Below, piece after piece: positions 11,641 through 24,989 of a stretch of DNA of 64,000 nucleotides. Every line of letters begins with the position of its first letter. Positions within the stretch are counted from its first letter, which is position 1. The position numbers and the translations under genes are program-made. Origin of the DNA: Phocoena phocoena (lineage: Eukaryota; Chordata; Mammalia; Artiodactyla; Phocoenidae); NCBI RefSeq assembly GCF_963924675.1, contig NC_089227.1, forward strand, positions 47,362,080 to 47,426,079. Direction: 5' to 3'. Under the pieces are notes generated by a model. The model did not search any database, was not told the DNA's origin, and worked only from the letters and a program-made list of their open reading frames with translations.

Positions 11641-13735
11641 CTGTTTATACTCCAAAGGAAGTGACAATGAATTCCTTCCATATATTAGCTATGGTGTCTG
11701 TGTTTCAAAGAAAATAAGTGAGTAACTGGATTTTTCAAAAAAGTTTTGAAAGTGTGCCATTCAAAACTTCAAGAGTTCTTCATAAACAATCAGACGTGTA
11801 ACAAAAATATAAGGCTCAGCTGATTTTTCCAACATTGATAAGCCACTGCAAATGGTTTGTTACTTTTCTCATCCTTACAATCAGCTTTTTACTGCTGTGT
11901 TTTTTATTAGAAGCCGCTGGGTTCAGGATGGAAGGACAAAGTGACAATGTAACACTAGGTGATTAAAAAATAGAACTCAAGTGTGTCTACCTCCTGAAAA
12001 GGGAGAAAACTGGATGGGTGGTCTTTCCCTCATATCAAAGATTCTTCTTCCTATGTAATCTACAGTCATTAAGTGACTATTTACAAAAAGTAACAATGGT
12101 ATCATCGGGATATAATTTCCTCTGTTTCTCCTGCCCATGGTTGCTTGAATAGTGAGAATGAAAAGAAATTAGAAACCCAGGAGGACAGAGATAGTGACAG
12201 ATGGAAGAGTATGATTCAGTACAATTTATTATTATTAAAATACTCTTGTTCCTATAGCAATAGCCTGTGTTTTATTTGTGTTTACCCTTTACTTTCCTTT
12301 GAAAGTATTATTTATTTACAGGCACATTTCCTCATTCTCTTTTTCTTTCCCAATGTTGAATAAAGCAATGGATCATGTAGAGTTCTTCAGTCTTAACTGC
12401 TGAAAAGTCAGCTAGGAAAACATCTTATCGGCAAATAACTCACAAAGATGAAAGGAAAGAGAAGAGCTTTATTTAAGTCCTCTAAATGAAAGTTCAAAGA
12501 TGAGGAGAAATAACTTTAAATCCACAAATAAACCATTCAAAGCAAGTAGTCCTGTATCATATGCTAGATTAACACAGAATGTTTAAGCACAGCAGGCCAA
12601 CTGAGATATGTTACTTCCCCATGCAAGGAACATCCTCTCCCAGCACCTCTGACTGGCATTCTAGAATGTGTTCTAACACCACTTGCTGTAAGCAAACTGT
12701 TTTTTGAAGGATCATATTTTATATGAATTGTTCATACAAATACAGTATTCTATTCCATAATACAGATCTTATTTTAGTGTAAAATATTTCTCCCAAAATA
12801 TCTGAGTAGAACTGATACTTCAGAAAGATTATTGTATCCACTTATGATTTTTCCTACATGGCACCAGGAATATGCAAATCCCAGTATGCGAAGCAGAGTC
12901 TAGGTGTCAGGCTAGTGGAATATTTGACATCATCTCTACTGCAAACTCAAGCATCTAAGGTTAAACAAGATGGAGAACCACAAAAAAACAACAAACACCA
13001 CAAAAACAACAACAACAACCAAAAAAAAAACCCTGCTCATAACTGGCAAATAGATTTGTTTGTGCTTAATTACTTCTGCTGTAACCTCTAAAAGGCAATG
13101 CTAAGAGTCAATGAGCTTATCTAAAAGTGATTAGCAAGAACAAAAAGTGAAGCGAAGTTGGCCTCATAAACCATGAGGTCCAGAGGTTAATCATCTACGT
13201 TTCTCTTTCTGCAAACTTCTAACAAACCTGATTAACACACTAGTCTTTCCAAGTTTCTCAAACTTTTACCATTTTCAAAACGTCTTTCCATGTGCTTTCT
13301 GCAGCTGGCCATCGCCAGCAAAGTGCCCCTTATCTTCTAGCTAAAATGCTCTGAAATGTCAGTCTGTTACATAAAAAGACCAAAGTAATCAACCTAAGTC
13401 TTTCCCTTCGCACGTTTCCTTGCACACATTTTCCTAAACTTCCTTGTCACACACACATGGGAGCCACTGAGTGTGCAATATTTTCCCCAGGGAGTCTGGG
13501 AAAGCACTATGCACGAAATCATTCTAAAATAAAAATAAGTACATGTGCCTGGAAACTTAAAGTGAATCCATGTACATTTACACTCATAGCAGCCGGAGAT
13601 CTCTCTACTACACACAATCCCTTTACTCTTTATCATCATGCTTCAAAGAAAACCGCACTTCATGTCAGAAACATGACTTTGAAAGGCAAGCATTAAGAAT
13701 GAATCTGCACCTCTACTCTTGCCTCTGACATTTGA
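11641..13735. other. Non-repetitive AT-rich flank downstream of ASB4
   Basis: I see no gene, SINE or L1 here. An A-rich stretch with CAA repeats lies around 12980-13030. The short open frames have no recognisable domains. Confidence 0.5.
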
Positions 13736-13739
13736 CACT

Positions 13740-13870
13740 GCAGTTCCCTGCTTATATGTCCGGATCCTCTGCTAAATGGTGAGATCCTGGAGGGCAGGAG
13801 TCCTCGCTTCGGACTCATCTTTGCATCTCCAGTCTTTGGTTCAATGAGAGTGTTCAAATGTCCATTTTGA
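13740..13870 (+). repeat. L2 3' end
   Basis: The phrases 'gtgagatcctggagggcagg' and 'catctttgcatctccagtc' match the L2 3' tail. Confidence 0.6.
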
Positions 13871-14394
13871 CTTTCAAGTGACTGATCTTTGTTTTTCATT
13901 TCTAATTTGACTCAAAGATTTCTTTGTTTTGAGTATGCTCGTGCTTTCTTCACTAAAAGTAAGTTGAGGAGCTTAGTATATGGAAAGGAGTTTGCAAAAC
14001 TAGCCATAATAATTTCTGCTAAGTGGGAGTGGGTGGAGGACACCAAGATTAAGAGGCCCATCCTAAAGCCTAGCATTTTGCCAACTGAACGGTAATGTAA
14101 ACTTATTACTGATAAGGGAGAGGATGAAATTGGTTGTAAGAAAACCTGGGTCCCACTTCAAATGAGATAACATATGAAAAATCTTATAAAATTATAGCAG
14201 GCACCAAGTAAGAGCACTATACATATTAATTATTATTGTTATGTCAGGACCTTCTGGATACGCTCTTGTTTTTGAGACTACCTTAACTTTACCTCTTGTT
14301 TATTTCCCCTCGCCATGATACTCTAGGATTAATGACATAGTGTTTGTAAAGTGTTTTTAAATCCCTGAAGTGTTATAATCAACCCAAGTACCAT

Positions 14395-14400
14395 TTTATT
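14395..14400 (-). terminator. ASB4: Candidate ASB4 polyadenylation signal (AATAAA)
   Basis: An AATAAA hexamer on the minus strand lies about 70 bases after the ASB4 stop codon. A second AATAAA lies at 14304-14299. Either could be the 3' end of the messenger, or a more distal one could be used. AT-rich DNA holds many chance AATAAA sites, so this is position-based inference only. Confidence 0.3.
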
Positions 14401-14469
14401 TATGCAAACTGTGTCTACTCAGCAAGTCCACTTAAACATCTAGGATTGGGATTTTCTGTCTCATAAGGC

Positions 14470-14658
14470 TTAATAAATGATTCCCTCTGGCTCTAAAAGC
14501 AAGTACTTTTTCAATGACAATGGGAGGGAAAGCAAAGGAATTACTCTGTGACATCTGCTGTGCAACGTTCTTCGAATGGCACATCTTGATAAATGCATGA
14601 GAGTCCTTGGAGAGTTACTGCACACAGTGAAGAGAGAGTGGTAAAAATCCCAGTATCT
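14470..14658 (-). CDS. ASB4: ASB4 last coding exon, SOCS box and stop (residues 365-426)
   Basis: This exon gives the C-terminal SOCS box, the adaptor that binds Elongin B/C and CUL5. The acceptor is a pyrimidine tract ending TTTTCAG, and the exon starts AGA TAC TGG ([10 protein letters not shown]). It ends [10 protein letters not shown] and TAA at 14472-14470. The BC-box part is [13 protein letters not shown], with the hydrophobic and arginine spacing of Elongin-binding SOCS boxes. The CUL5-box part is [15 protein letters not shown]. With the two exons upstream the total is 263 residues, which plus 163 missing N-terminal residues equals the expected 426. The ATG seen slightly upstream on this strand is intronic. 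Confidence 0.97.
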   Translation of the reverse strand, partial: RYWDFYHSLFTVCSNSPRTLMHLSRCAIRRTLHSRCHRVIPLLSLPLSLKKYLLLEPEGIIY

Positions 14659-15387
14659 CTGAAAAGGAAGGCAACACATGTTAAAGTCAGAAAAGCCTCA
14701 GAGTTTACGTCAATAGAAATCAATAGTGATGTGTTTAGTCCCTACTTTATACATAATGGCAGCTTTCCACGGTCTCTGATGGGGAGGCAAAATTAAACAT
14801 GAATAATGAAGCTAAGGCAGGTTAAGTAACTTTTTAAAGCTAAGATAGCTAATAAGTAGCAGAATAAGACTGCACCTAAGCCATTAGCCTCTAGGCCCAG
14901 TGAGCTTTGTACTCTGTGCCCAACATCTCTCCCGTGCTGGGGACAGCCTGTGGCAGCTAAAACCAAGAACATGAGGCTAGGTGGAAGGGCTGGTTCACAA
15001 AGGCAGCAAAGTCCACATGCAGCATGAGGACTCAGCTTTGCCAATGGCTTTCTGCATGACTCATCACAAAGTTGTTGATACTCTGTTACCTGCCTATTAC
15101 AGACTTCAGGTTATTTAAAAGTGAATGAAATAATCTATATAATTAATTAATCTATATAATTATTAATATTAATTAATCTATATAAATAATAATAGAGCAA
15201 ATTTTTAAAGTGAGTGACATAATCTACACAAACAATTTAAACTTCTGATAAAAATGCTATATGAACAATCCTAAATATTCTTCTTATTATTATTAAATTC
15301 ACCTAAATTGATGGGAAGAAAGTAAAACTGTCACCTTTATATAACTGTTCAACTTGCCCTTGGATGGAGAAACTCCCAAGATGCTAC

Positions 15388-15418
<31 letters not shown>

Positions 15419-15587
15419 TTCTCACACCTGCATTTTATAACCCTTTGTCTTGCTGTATTTGTGTAGCATCCTCAAATTCTTAAACGCATTCTCAAAACCC
15501 ATTTTTTGAATTAGAATTTCCTGCACTCCCATTGCACTATGGAAGTACTTTAGAGCAAAACCCACAGGAAGTGAATTGATGCTTTAC
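14659..15587 (-). other. ASB4: ASB4 last intron
   Basis: This phase 0 intron has a GTAAAG donor and a TTTTCAG acceptor. It contains a MIR-like stretch around 14800-14920, an AT-only stretch around 15130-15190 and a (TTTA)n microsatellite at 15388-15420. No other gene is seen in it. Confidence 0.9.
15388..15420. repeat. (TTTA)n microsatellite
   Basis: A run of perfect TTTA units lies in the last ASB4 intron, about 170 bases downstream of the penultimate exon on the minus strand. Confidence 0.95.
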
Positions 15588-15701
15588 CTCCAAGTCATCA
15601 TCAGGGATAGCTCTTTTCCACTTTATGTTCCACCTGATATGTTCATAGGCATTGACGACAACTTCGATTGCTTTGGGACAAGAATGGCAAGCCTGTATCA
15701 C
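15588..15701 (-). CDS. ASB4: ASB4 penultimate coding exon (residues 327-364)
   Basis: This 114-base exon is too short to show up as a long open frame, but its splice sites and translation are clear. On the minus strand the acceptor is CTCTGCAG, followed by 38 codons reading [20 protein letters not shown], then [18 protein letters not shown], then the donor GTAAAGC. Both flanking introns are phase 0, so it joins HK of the upstream exon and RYWDFY of the downstream exon without loss of frame. It encodes the linker between the ankyrin repeats and the SOCS box. It lies 16,442 bases downstream of the previous exon and 929 bases before the last one. Confidence 0.97.
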
Positions 15702-16978
15702 CTGCAGAGACACCACAGAGTTTCATCTGTTCAATGCACATGTATGATTCATCTTTTCCACGCACAGAGACATCAGGACTTCATGGACCGATAAGCCTCT
15801 TTGGAGCCCTGAAATGCTTTTGAGAAGTCTCATGCCTTTAAGTATTCAAACACACTGTCAGCCCCCATTGTGGATGGGAGGATTAATAACATAAGACTAA
15901 TTTCCTTCATCATCCAGGAGCAAGTGAAAAAGAGGTGCTAACAAAGAGGGTGGGGGCCTGACGAAATGCATCCCCTGCTCGTAAAAGCAATTTTGAGAGA
16001 GGCCGGTCCCAAAATACACTTCCAGCTGTCTAGGAAATTCTCCTAGTTCTACAGAAAATTTTATTAGCAAAAAGCTGAATGTTAGTAATCCAAGAACTCA
16101 AGCCTACTGGTGACTATGAAGTAAAACAAACTATAGAGTAACATGAAAGTTAACCAAAGCTGTCTTCCCAGTGCAGTGCTTGAAGAGGACTAATGTCACG
16201 TACCAAATCACCCTCACTGGTATTTTAACCTTCACCAGCAATAAAAGATCACATGAAGATTAGTTATTTCATTAGCACACTCTGTTCAACAGTAGACCAA
16301 CCAAATAAAACTGGAAAGCCGAGTCGAGGTGGCCAGCATTTCCATCAGGAGGCAGAAAGATTTAGCTTTAGGTTTTAGACTAAACTGGATATTTAGCCAA
16401 CCTTTGATGTTACCATGAAATTTGGACATATCTGATTAATCAATCATGCAGCCTTTATTAAGTGACAATGGAGGAATATATGAGACATATCCCAAAGTAA
16501 AACACACTGGTTTCTGGTGAGAGGCTTACTGTAAGAATGAGAAGCAAAAACATGTAAATGAAACAAGAGAAGATCAATGGAGATGTATGGTTGGTTCACA
16601 TACATAAGTGTTAGATTATAGGGTTTGAAAAAGAGGAATTATAGAAATTCCAAGAGAGAGAGCTGAGTGAGTTGCGCTAACCAGGAATGATTTCTTGGAG
16701 GAGATGGGTCCAACTGTAGATCCTAAATGGTAGAAAGGTGCATGCATGTGTGTGTGTGTGTGTTGTGTGCCTGCCTGCATACACTTACAGGCCTGTCTAC
16801 ATATGCAGCATCAGCAAATGTAACAGTCGTGTTGAAAGAGAGGTACTTCAACGGGTAAAACAAAAACACAGCTTCATTATCGCTTTCTCCTGCTCACACA
16901 AACCCACTGCCTGCAACCCTTCTCCACTCCTGGCATGATACCTCAGGCAGGACTCACACCTGTTTCTACTTAATTTTT

Positions 16979-17195
16979 CTTCTTTCTTTTTCTTTTTTTT
17001 GTTGCTGTACGTGGGCCTCTCACTGTTGTGGCCTCTCCCATTGCGGAGCACAGGCTCCGGACACGCAGGCTCAGCGGCCATGGCTCACAGGCCCAGCCGC
17101 TCCGCGGTATATGGGATCTTCCCGGACCGGGGCATGAACCCGTGTCCCCTGCATCAGCAGGCGGACTCTCAACCACTGCGCCAACAAGGAAGCCC
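16979..17195 (-). mobile_element. CHR-type SINE, short form
   Basis: Antisense copy: T-rich tail, 'gtgggcctctcactgttgtg', then the reversed head ending 'ccaacaaggaagcc'. Target-site duplication tctacttaattttt lies at 16965-16978 and 17196-17209. Confidence 0.95.
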
Positions 17196-18617
17196 TCTAC
17201 TTAATTTTTAATAATAAAAAGTACTCCAGTCACTCTAGATAGGAGAAAAATGTCATTTCAGCAATAAAAATGTCCATTTTAGTTGAATAATTGAAACTCC
17301 AAATTTTACTTAAAAGTTTCTCCTCTCCCATAACCCAGGCTTGTTTCAAGCTGCAGTTGGAAAGGAGGTATTTGTGGGTGTGGTATAATAAGAAATACAT
17401 GTTTGGTCTTTGCCTCTGGTTCTTGACAAAGAGCTCCTTTCCACCATTTCAATTATGCTAATGAAGTGAGTCTTAATGGGGCTCCTAGAGAGCTTCATTA
17501 GGTGGACTGGTTACTGGAAAGACCAATCCTTCATTAGAGGATTGGAACTTTTACACACCTTGTCTCCTACCTCCAGGGAAAGAGTTTGACTGAACTCAAA
17601 CTCCAACATCCAGGGTGGTCTAGCATTGCATTTTTCTATGTGAGTGGTAAGTACCCAATGTCTTGGGACTTCAGGCAAAACTGAGACAGAAGGATGAGTA
17701 TTTTAATACCCAGTTGTGTGTATGTGTGTGTGTGTGTGTACCAAGGTCACCTGAATGAAGGGCCCATGTCAGGAAAGAACTAAAGTTAAGAGCAGGTAAG
17801 ATGGAGTCAGCTGACAGTACACCTGGAAGGTCAATCTGAAGAGCTTGGGATTGACTTAATAGGCAATAGGAAGCTATTATGTATTCTTAATAAGAAAGGG
17901 TTATATTCAATCAATTCATTCCATTGGGAAACCTTTATTGAGCACTGTGTTTAGCACTGTGACAGTAATTCTGAGTTTATGCCCTGCTTCTGTCTTCAAG
18001 GAATTTACAACCCAGTTGAAGATAAAAGACATAGGTATTTCAGAGTTCAGAGCAATATAATTCAGTAAATAATAAGAGGCTAACTTAAAGATCATCAGTG
18101 TCCCTTGAGTACCATGAGCAAAAGCACAAAGGGAAAAACAAGGATATCAAGGGCAGGGAGCCCTGAGGAGGCTAAATGGGAGTGCACCAAACGGCTTCTC
18201 AGCTAGCTTCACCATTAGTCACGAGAACTGAAGCTGCGAGAAAGAATAAGTAGGGTTTAATGACTAATCAGATATAGGAAGTAAAGACTGCAACTCTGAA
18301 GCCTAAGATCAAGTACAAATAGGGGTACCACCGATGGAAATGAGGAAATAGGAAGGGCATACTAATTTGAGGATGGTCAGATAATGAGCAGGAGGATATT
18401 TCCTATGTTATGTCCTAATGTCAGTTAAAAATGTGCATGATGGATGCTCTAATGAGAAGGTCAAGATGGAGAGGGAGATCTGTGCATCAACAAGGAATGT
18501 GCTGGTTAGGTCAATCATACGCTAAATGGATATAAACGGAAAAGGTAGAGAACCATGGTCTGAAGCTTGATGCATCCTAATAGGCAGGAGAGAGGATGAA
18601 GGAAAAAAATTACAGCT

Positions 18618-18840
18618 ACCATTTTTTGAGGACTTATCATGTGCCAGGGCCTATGTTAAATCTTTGCATGTTTAGCTTGCTAAATCTTCAGACAACCTAT
18701 GAGGTTAGTCCTATAATTATCTCCACTTTACAGATTTAAAATCAAAGGGTGAGAGAATTTAAACAAGGGTATTTAGCTAGTAAATGACAGAGATAGGATT
18801 CCAACTCAGGTCTGTGTGACTCCAAAAGTCAAAAACATGT
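18618..18840 (+). repeat. MIR
   Basis: This copy is nearly full length: 'gaggacttatcatgtgccag', 'cctatgaggttagtcctat', 'ctccactttacagattt' and 'aaatgacagagataggattc'. Confidence 0.85.
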
Positions 18841-19413
18841 TGAATAAAAATGGTGAGGGGCTTTCCTGGTGGCACAGTGGTTAAGAAGCCACCTGCCAAT
18901 GCAGGGGACACGGGTTCGAGCCCTGGTCCGGGAAGATCCCACATGCCACGGAGCAACTAAGCCCATGCGCTACAACTACTGAGCCTGTGCTCTAGAGCCC
19001 ACCAGCCACAATTAATGAGGCCCACGTGCCTAGCGCCCATGCTCCGCAACAAGAGAAGCCACCACAATGAGAAGCCCGCGCACCACAACAAAGAGTAGCC
19101 CCCGCTCGCCACAGCTAGAGAAAGCCCACTCACAGCAACGAAGACCCAACACAGCCAAAAATAAATAAATAAAATAAAATTTTAAAAAATGGTGAGAGTG
19201 GGCATCCTTCTCTTGTTCCTGATCTTATAGGAAATGCTTTCAGCTTTTCACTGTTGAGTATGATATTAGCTGTGGGTTTGCTGTATATGGCCTTTATTAT
19301 GTTGTGGTATGTTCCCGCTATGCCCTATTTCTGGAGAGTTTTTACCATAAATGGATGTTGAATTTTATCAAAGGGTTTTCCTGCATCTATTGAGATGATC
19401 ATATGGTCTGGCC
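18838..19413 (-). mobile_element. L1 ORF2 fragment carrying a nested SINE
   Basis: Antisense ORF2 sequence 'ttgaataaaaatggtgag' continues after the SINE as 'gagtgggcatccttctcttg', 'ttttcactgttgagtatgat' and 'ctattgagatgatcatatgg'. The pieces are collinear, so the SINE landed inside this L1. Confidence 0.85.
18858..19184 (+). mobile_element. CHR-type SINE, long form, nested in L1
   Basis: The head is 'gctttcctggtggcacagtg', with B box gggttcgagccctggtc and an AAATAAATAAAATAAAAT tail. Target-site duplication aaaaatggtgag (18846-18857, 19185-19196) is itself L1 sequence. Confidence 0.93.
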
Positions 19414-20235
19414 TCAGGAGGCATGGCCTCACCTGAGGACTGTGTCAGCCCCAACAAATAGAGCAACCAGAAGGGGCTCTACCGAATAGAGGTTTGAGTC
19501 AATGGTGTACTAGAAAATGTTCAACAACAGGCATTTCATAAAAAAAAAGACTGTATGTATATATGTTTATAAGTTTATTATAAGTTTTGCTAATATAAAG
19601 AATGTGAAGCCCTCAATTTACAAATAATAAAATACCCAATATTTATTTCCTATTCCATATGGCCAGTTGGTACTCTAAGAATGCTATCACTGATTTTTAT
19701 ATCAATTTTGTATAGATATGAGTTGTATTCATAGCCAACCTGTGTCTGCAATTGAAGCGTGCATGTGGTTCCTATGTTTACATTGGTTGACATTTTTATT
19801 ACATTAAGGAGTAACTGTTTCACAAATGTGAAACAATGAAGACATATATTGGAAACTCACTCACTCATCAATGACATAAGCCACTTCTATGTGGAAGCGC
19901 TTAATAGTTTTTTGAATATTGGAAGCATATTTCTCAATTTTTTGTACTATTCACAATGTAATAGCTACAGACACCACACACTACAAATTTTTAAGTTTAA
20001 TCTACATTAGTAACATTCTCTCCATCAATTTCTGAAGTCTAGACATCAACAAAGCAATAAGTTAAGGTCTGATTGGTAGCATTTGCTGATTTCTGTGGTG
20101 TAAACAGTTGCATCATGGCCTATTTGAGGTCCCTGAATGTATGGTGGGGAAGATATGTAGAGTAAAATAATTGGCAGGTAGTGTGTTTTGAATATTTATT
20201 ACCTTTGTTTTTAGTATACTTTGTTGTAGGTTTTT

Positions 20236-20454
20236 TTGTTTTGTTTTTTTTTGTGTGTGTGTGGTACGTGGGCCTCTCACTGTTGTGGCCTCTCCTGTTG
20301 CGGAGCACAGGCTCCGGACACACAGGCTCAGCGGCCATGGCTCATGGGCCCAGCCGCTCCACGGCATGTGGGATCTTCCTGGACTGGGGCACGAACCCAT
20401 GTCCCCTGCATCAGCAGGCGGACTCTCAACCACTGCACCACCAGGGAAGCCCCA
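20236..20454 (-). mobile_element. CHR-type SINE, short form
   Basis: Antisense copy whose tail has become T-rich with a TG run (about 20251-20262). The imperfect duplication is tgttgtaggttt on the left and tgttataggttt on the right. Confidence 0.9.
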
Positions 20455-21383
20455 TGTTATAGGTTTATATGACTTAATTTTTAAAAATCGTTGCATTTAA
20501 CAATCAGCTCACAAAATTCCTGATAATTTAACAATCAGCTCTCATGAGCTACTGTGAGCCAAACTCTAGCACACAACTCTTTTTAATTGTCCCCGAATTT
20601 AAAAAGTGCAGTCATAAGCCATTGCAGACTAAATGTGTATATTGAGGCTCCAAACCAGTGAAGGCATCAGAACCATCCTGCCCAGTGGCTAGGTCCAAAT
20701 GGGCACAACATAAACACTTGTTTAATGAGACGATCCATTCACATACATAGTCTGGGTACAGTGCACAAAGCTGACCTGCTGACAATGGCTTTTTCAGCCA
20801 GGTCTACTCAAATAAAGAGTAATCCCTAAGGGGATAAACAGGTGGGCTGGAGTTAGACATCCATTGCTGTGGGACCTCTGAAGAGTTAGAGTCAGCATTT
20901 CTGAGTATATGGAAAGTATAACTAGAAGGACTTCTCCATGGGTACAAGATGGTCAAGGTGGGCAGGTAATTTTTCCAGAACCTTGGTCTTGGGAAATTGA
21001 GGCAAATGGGGCTGCTCTTTTCTCTGCAGTTGGGATGAGGATGGCAGATATGTAGCTCTATGCAAAAGAGACAGACAAAACCTCAGGCTGACTAATTGCT
21101 TTGAACACTAGTTTATAAACTACCATAAGAGCATCATAGACTGTTAGAGTTGCAAAGGACCCTAGGAATTATCTAATCCCCCTAATTTGGAGATGAGGAA
21201 ATTGAAACCCAAAGAGGCACACAGTAAGAAAAAGCATGGTTTTAGGTCTTCATCTGAGTTTAGTGCTCTTTCAAATATATTCTGATGATCTTATTTTAAT
21301 CCTTAAGTAAGGACCAGTGAAATGAATGGTTTAAAGACACAGATCCTATTGTACAGGTATTTAGAACAAGAAACACTCTTTAC

Positions 21384-22559
21384 GAAGATATACAGATTGC
21401 CAACAAACACATGAAAGAATGCTCAACATCATTAATCATTAGAGAAATGCAAATCAAAACTACATTGAGATATCATCTCACACTGGTCAGAATGGCCATC
21501 GTCAAAAAATCTAGAAACAGGGGCTTCCCTGGTGGCGCAGTGGTTGAGAGTCCGCCTGCTGATGCAGCGGACGCAGGTTCGTGCCCAGGTCTGGGAGGAT
21601 CCCACGTGCTGCAGAGCGGCTGGGCCCGTGAGCCATGGCCGCTGAGCCTGCGCGTCCGGAGCCTATGCTCCACAACGGGAGAGGCCACAACAGTGAGAGG
21701 CCCGTGTACCAAAAAAAAAAAAAAAACAACATCTAGGAACAATAAATGCTGGAGAGGGTGTGGAGAAAAGGGAACACTCTTGCACTGTTGGTGGGAATGT
21801 AAATTGACACAGCCACTGTGGAGAACAGTATGGAGGTTCCTTAAAAAACTACAAATAGAACTACCATATGACCCAGCAATCCCACTACTGGGCATATACC
21901 CTGAGAAAACCATAATTCAAAAAGAGTCATGTACCAAAATGTTCATTGCAGCAGCACTATTTACAATAGGCAGGACATGGAAGCAACCTAACTGTCCATC
22001 AACAGATGAATGGATAAAGAAGATGTGGTACATATATACAATGAAATATTACTCAGCCATAAAAAGAAACGAAATTGAGTTATTTGTAGTGAGGTGGATG
22101 GACCCAGAGTCTGTCATACAGAGTGAAGTAAGTCAGAAAGAGAAAAACAAATACCGTGTGCTAACACATATATATGGAATCTAAGAAGAAAAAAAAAAAA
22201 GATCATGAAGAACCTAGGCGTAAGACAGGAATAAAGACTCAGACCTACTAGAGCATGGACTTGAGGATATGGGGAGGGGGAAGGGTAAGCTGTGACAAAA
22301 TGAGAGAGTAGCATGGACATATATACACTACCAAATGTAAAATAGATAGCTAGTGGGAAGTAGCCACATAGCACAGGGAGATCAGCTAGGTGGTTTGTGA
22401 CCACCTAGAGGGGTGGGATAGGGAGGGTGGGAGGGAGACACAAGAGGGAAGAGATATGGGAACATATGTATATGTATAACTGATTCACTTTGTTATAAAG
22501 CAGAAACTAACACATCATTGTAAAGCAATTATACTCCAATAAAGATGTTAAAAAAAACC
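21384..22559 (+). mobile_element. L1, 5'-truncated, with nested SINE
   Basis: ORF2 C-terminal coding from 'gaagatatacagattgcc' through [20 protein letters not shown] and a readable segment to about 22184, then the 3' UTR ending 'ccaataaagatgtt'. Target-site duplication cactctttac lies at 21374-21383 and 22560-22569. The 257-residue frame at 21411-22184 exists only because a SINE at 21520-21730 is read through; it is a fusion artefact, not a gene. Confidence 0.92.
21520..21730 (+). mobile_element. CHR-type SINE, short form, nested in L1
   Basis: The head is 'ggcttccctggtggcgcag' and the end is 'gaggcccgtgtacc' plus poly-A. The duplication atctagaaaca (21509-21519) and atctaggaaca (21731-21741) differs at one base. 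The L1 reads on collinearly after it. Confidence 0.93.
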
Positions 22560-24989
22560 CACTCTTTACTATTATCATTATAGTAATTATAGGCTGGATT
22601 TTGTTGAAAGTTCGAAATAATTCCCTTTCTAATGCAAAGATGTTGCTAATTATATGAAAATAGCATCCATCAGACCTCTATACACATCCTTCTCTAAAGA
22701 CCTCCAGATATATTCTTTCTAGAAGGATGAGCCATGTTGAAAAGTATGCTGGAAATCAAATGAGTAATCCAAAATGAAGATTTAAATTTAAGAGTTACCA
22801 GGACAGAGATGACAGCTGAAATTAATCCAAGGCCTGAATCAGGAATATACTTGTACTGGAATTTTGAAAACAGAGAGCATGGGGAAGTCAGAAGCTTGTA
22901 ATGAGGCTCTGCACATGGTTTAAGTGTCCACTCAGAAAACTGACCTGTGCTCTGCATTAATTCCCGGGCTACACTCACTCTTCATGGAAACCACACTGGT
23001 TATGTTTAGAGACACATTGCCCACTTACCCAATACAGGTAATCTGTCCCTAGGTATTCCTTACCTCCCCCTTCCTGCCAAAACCTTGTACACAGAGGAGG
23101 TGTGGCTAAAAGTTACTCTCCTCCTGTAACACATTATTTACTTCTCAACTAGGGTTTCCAGGTTTAGCAAATAATAATAATGTAGGTTACCAGGTAAATT
23201 CGAATTTCAGACAGACAACAAATAATTTTTCGTATAAATATGGCCCCAATATTGCATGGGACATATTTATACTAAAAATTACTTATTAGTGATGCATTTC
23301 AAATTCAATAGAGCATCTATATTTTGTTTGGCAACCCTATTCCCAGCCCCTATTCAGAAACAGTTCAAACCAAGTTATGTATACAGGAATATAATTCATT
23401 CATAGTTCAGGAGCCCAACTTCACACATCTGGTGCTTCAATTTGTACCTGGCACACTCCCATATATCACCTGGAGATAACCTTTCATTAGGATAAAAAAA
23501 ATTGAGTAGTTCTTAACCTTCAGTCTTTAGATGCACAAAGTCCAAAGCTCCCACTGCCACATTAGGTTTTGCTGACACTGACTAGCAAATTTTCTGCTGA
23601 CAGAAGGCGGTTCTCACAGCAGGAAAGGCTCCTTTCAGCCTGACGCTCCCAGCTCTCTTAACCGACACGCCTAGCTTCCAGAACGAAGACAGCTGATCAT
23701 GCCGTCTTCAGGCCTCAGCAATTATTTCACCAGGCAACAACAAAAAGAAACCCTTAAGAGAGAGCAAACTCTAAATAATCACTCTATGATGACTCCCAGG
23801 AACCTTGACCATCAAATGAGGAAGGACTGGTGGACCCAGAAGGCAGAAGCTTCTACTTCTTCTTGTAAACCTGGGAAACAGAAAAGGCTCAATGACCTTC
23901 GCCTTCTGTGCGTCTCTGGGGTCTCTATTCTTCCTTCCTAGAAGAACAATTGGACAAAAGGTAGTGGTGGCAACTGGAGAGACCTTAAGACCCTTCCCCT
24001 CAGCATCTGACCCCTAAAAACATTAATTAGAAAACAGATTCAAGATAAATCTCCCTGCCACCCTTCCAGTACAAGTGCCACCTGTAAGCCACTTCACCAG
24101 AGAAAATCTAAAGCTACCTCTGCCCTTTTATATTGAGATATTTGTGTGCAGAAAGGTACTTAATGATCAAAGAGACTGCTTATACCTTGGGCTTCATATA
24201 CAGAACTGTTCAACGGCAGAAATCATCTTTACCTCCCCCAGACTTTCACATACCTTTCCCTCCCCTAGAAAAATGTCTTTCTTGCCCTACAAGAAAACCC
24301 AATCTTGGCTCCCTGGGGTGTCACTTCCTTCTGAATTATGCTGAGAGAAAAAAAAATCAAATGTCCTTTTGAACCTTGGAAAGCAATTGCAGACCCTATA
24401 ATTCTTTTTTTCCCCTTATGTAATTTATACATCAGCTTTCAGTGAAATACACCCTCTACAAATTTGCTTTGTATTTGGAAGACAGCATCTTCAGCTCTGA
24501 CCTTGTTCCTTGTAAATAAGGAAACTGAATTCCCCATCCACAAGAGAACAAATCACTTTATCTTCTGGATAAATGAGTCAGTCATTTACTTGTGTAAAGA
24601 TGACTTTCTCATTGGAAAGTCGGGTTGTGAAGTAGCTGTTCTAAGTCACTTTATAGCATCTGCATAGTAAATTGAATAGCTTTTCTTTAGTTTTCCTTTG
24701 GAAGGAGGCCAGTTCTGTTATATAGTCTATTGGGTAGCCACAAAAATGTTTAAAGTACCAACCATCCACCAGTAGCCAACTGAATCTTAAATCTCTTTAG
24801 CATACAGCCAACCTAGAGGGGCTCAGAGGAGCAAAACAGAACTGAGTAAGAAGATGGTAACTGTGGAGAGAGTGTTCCCTGGAACATGTAATTGTATACT
24901 ATTCTACAGGAGAGTAGAGCCACCAAAGTAAGGCTGGTAGGAAAGACTCCTACAATGGGCCAAGAGTACATTTTGGGAGGAGGAGGAAA

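Noticed and set aside
21411..22184. 257-residue open frame
   Set aside because: Relic L1 ORF2 fused to a read-through SINE; not a gene.
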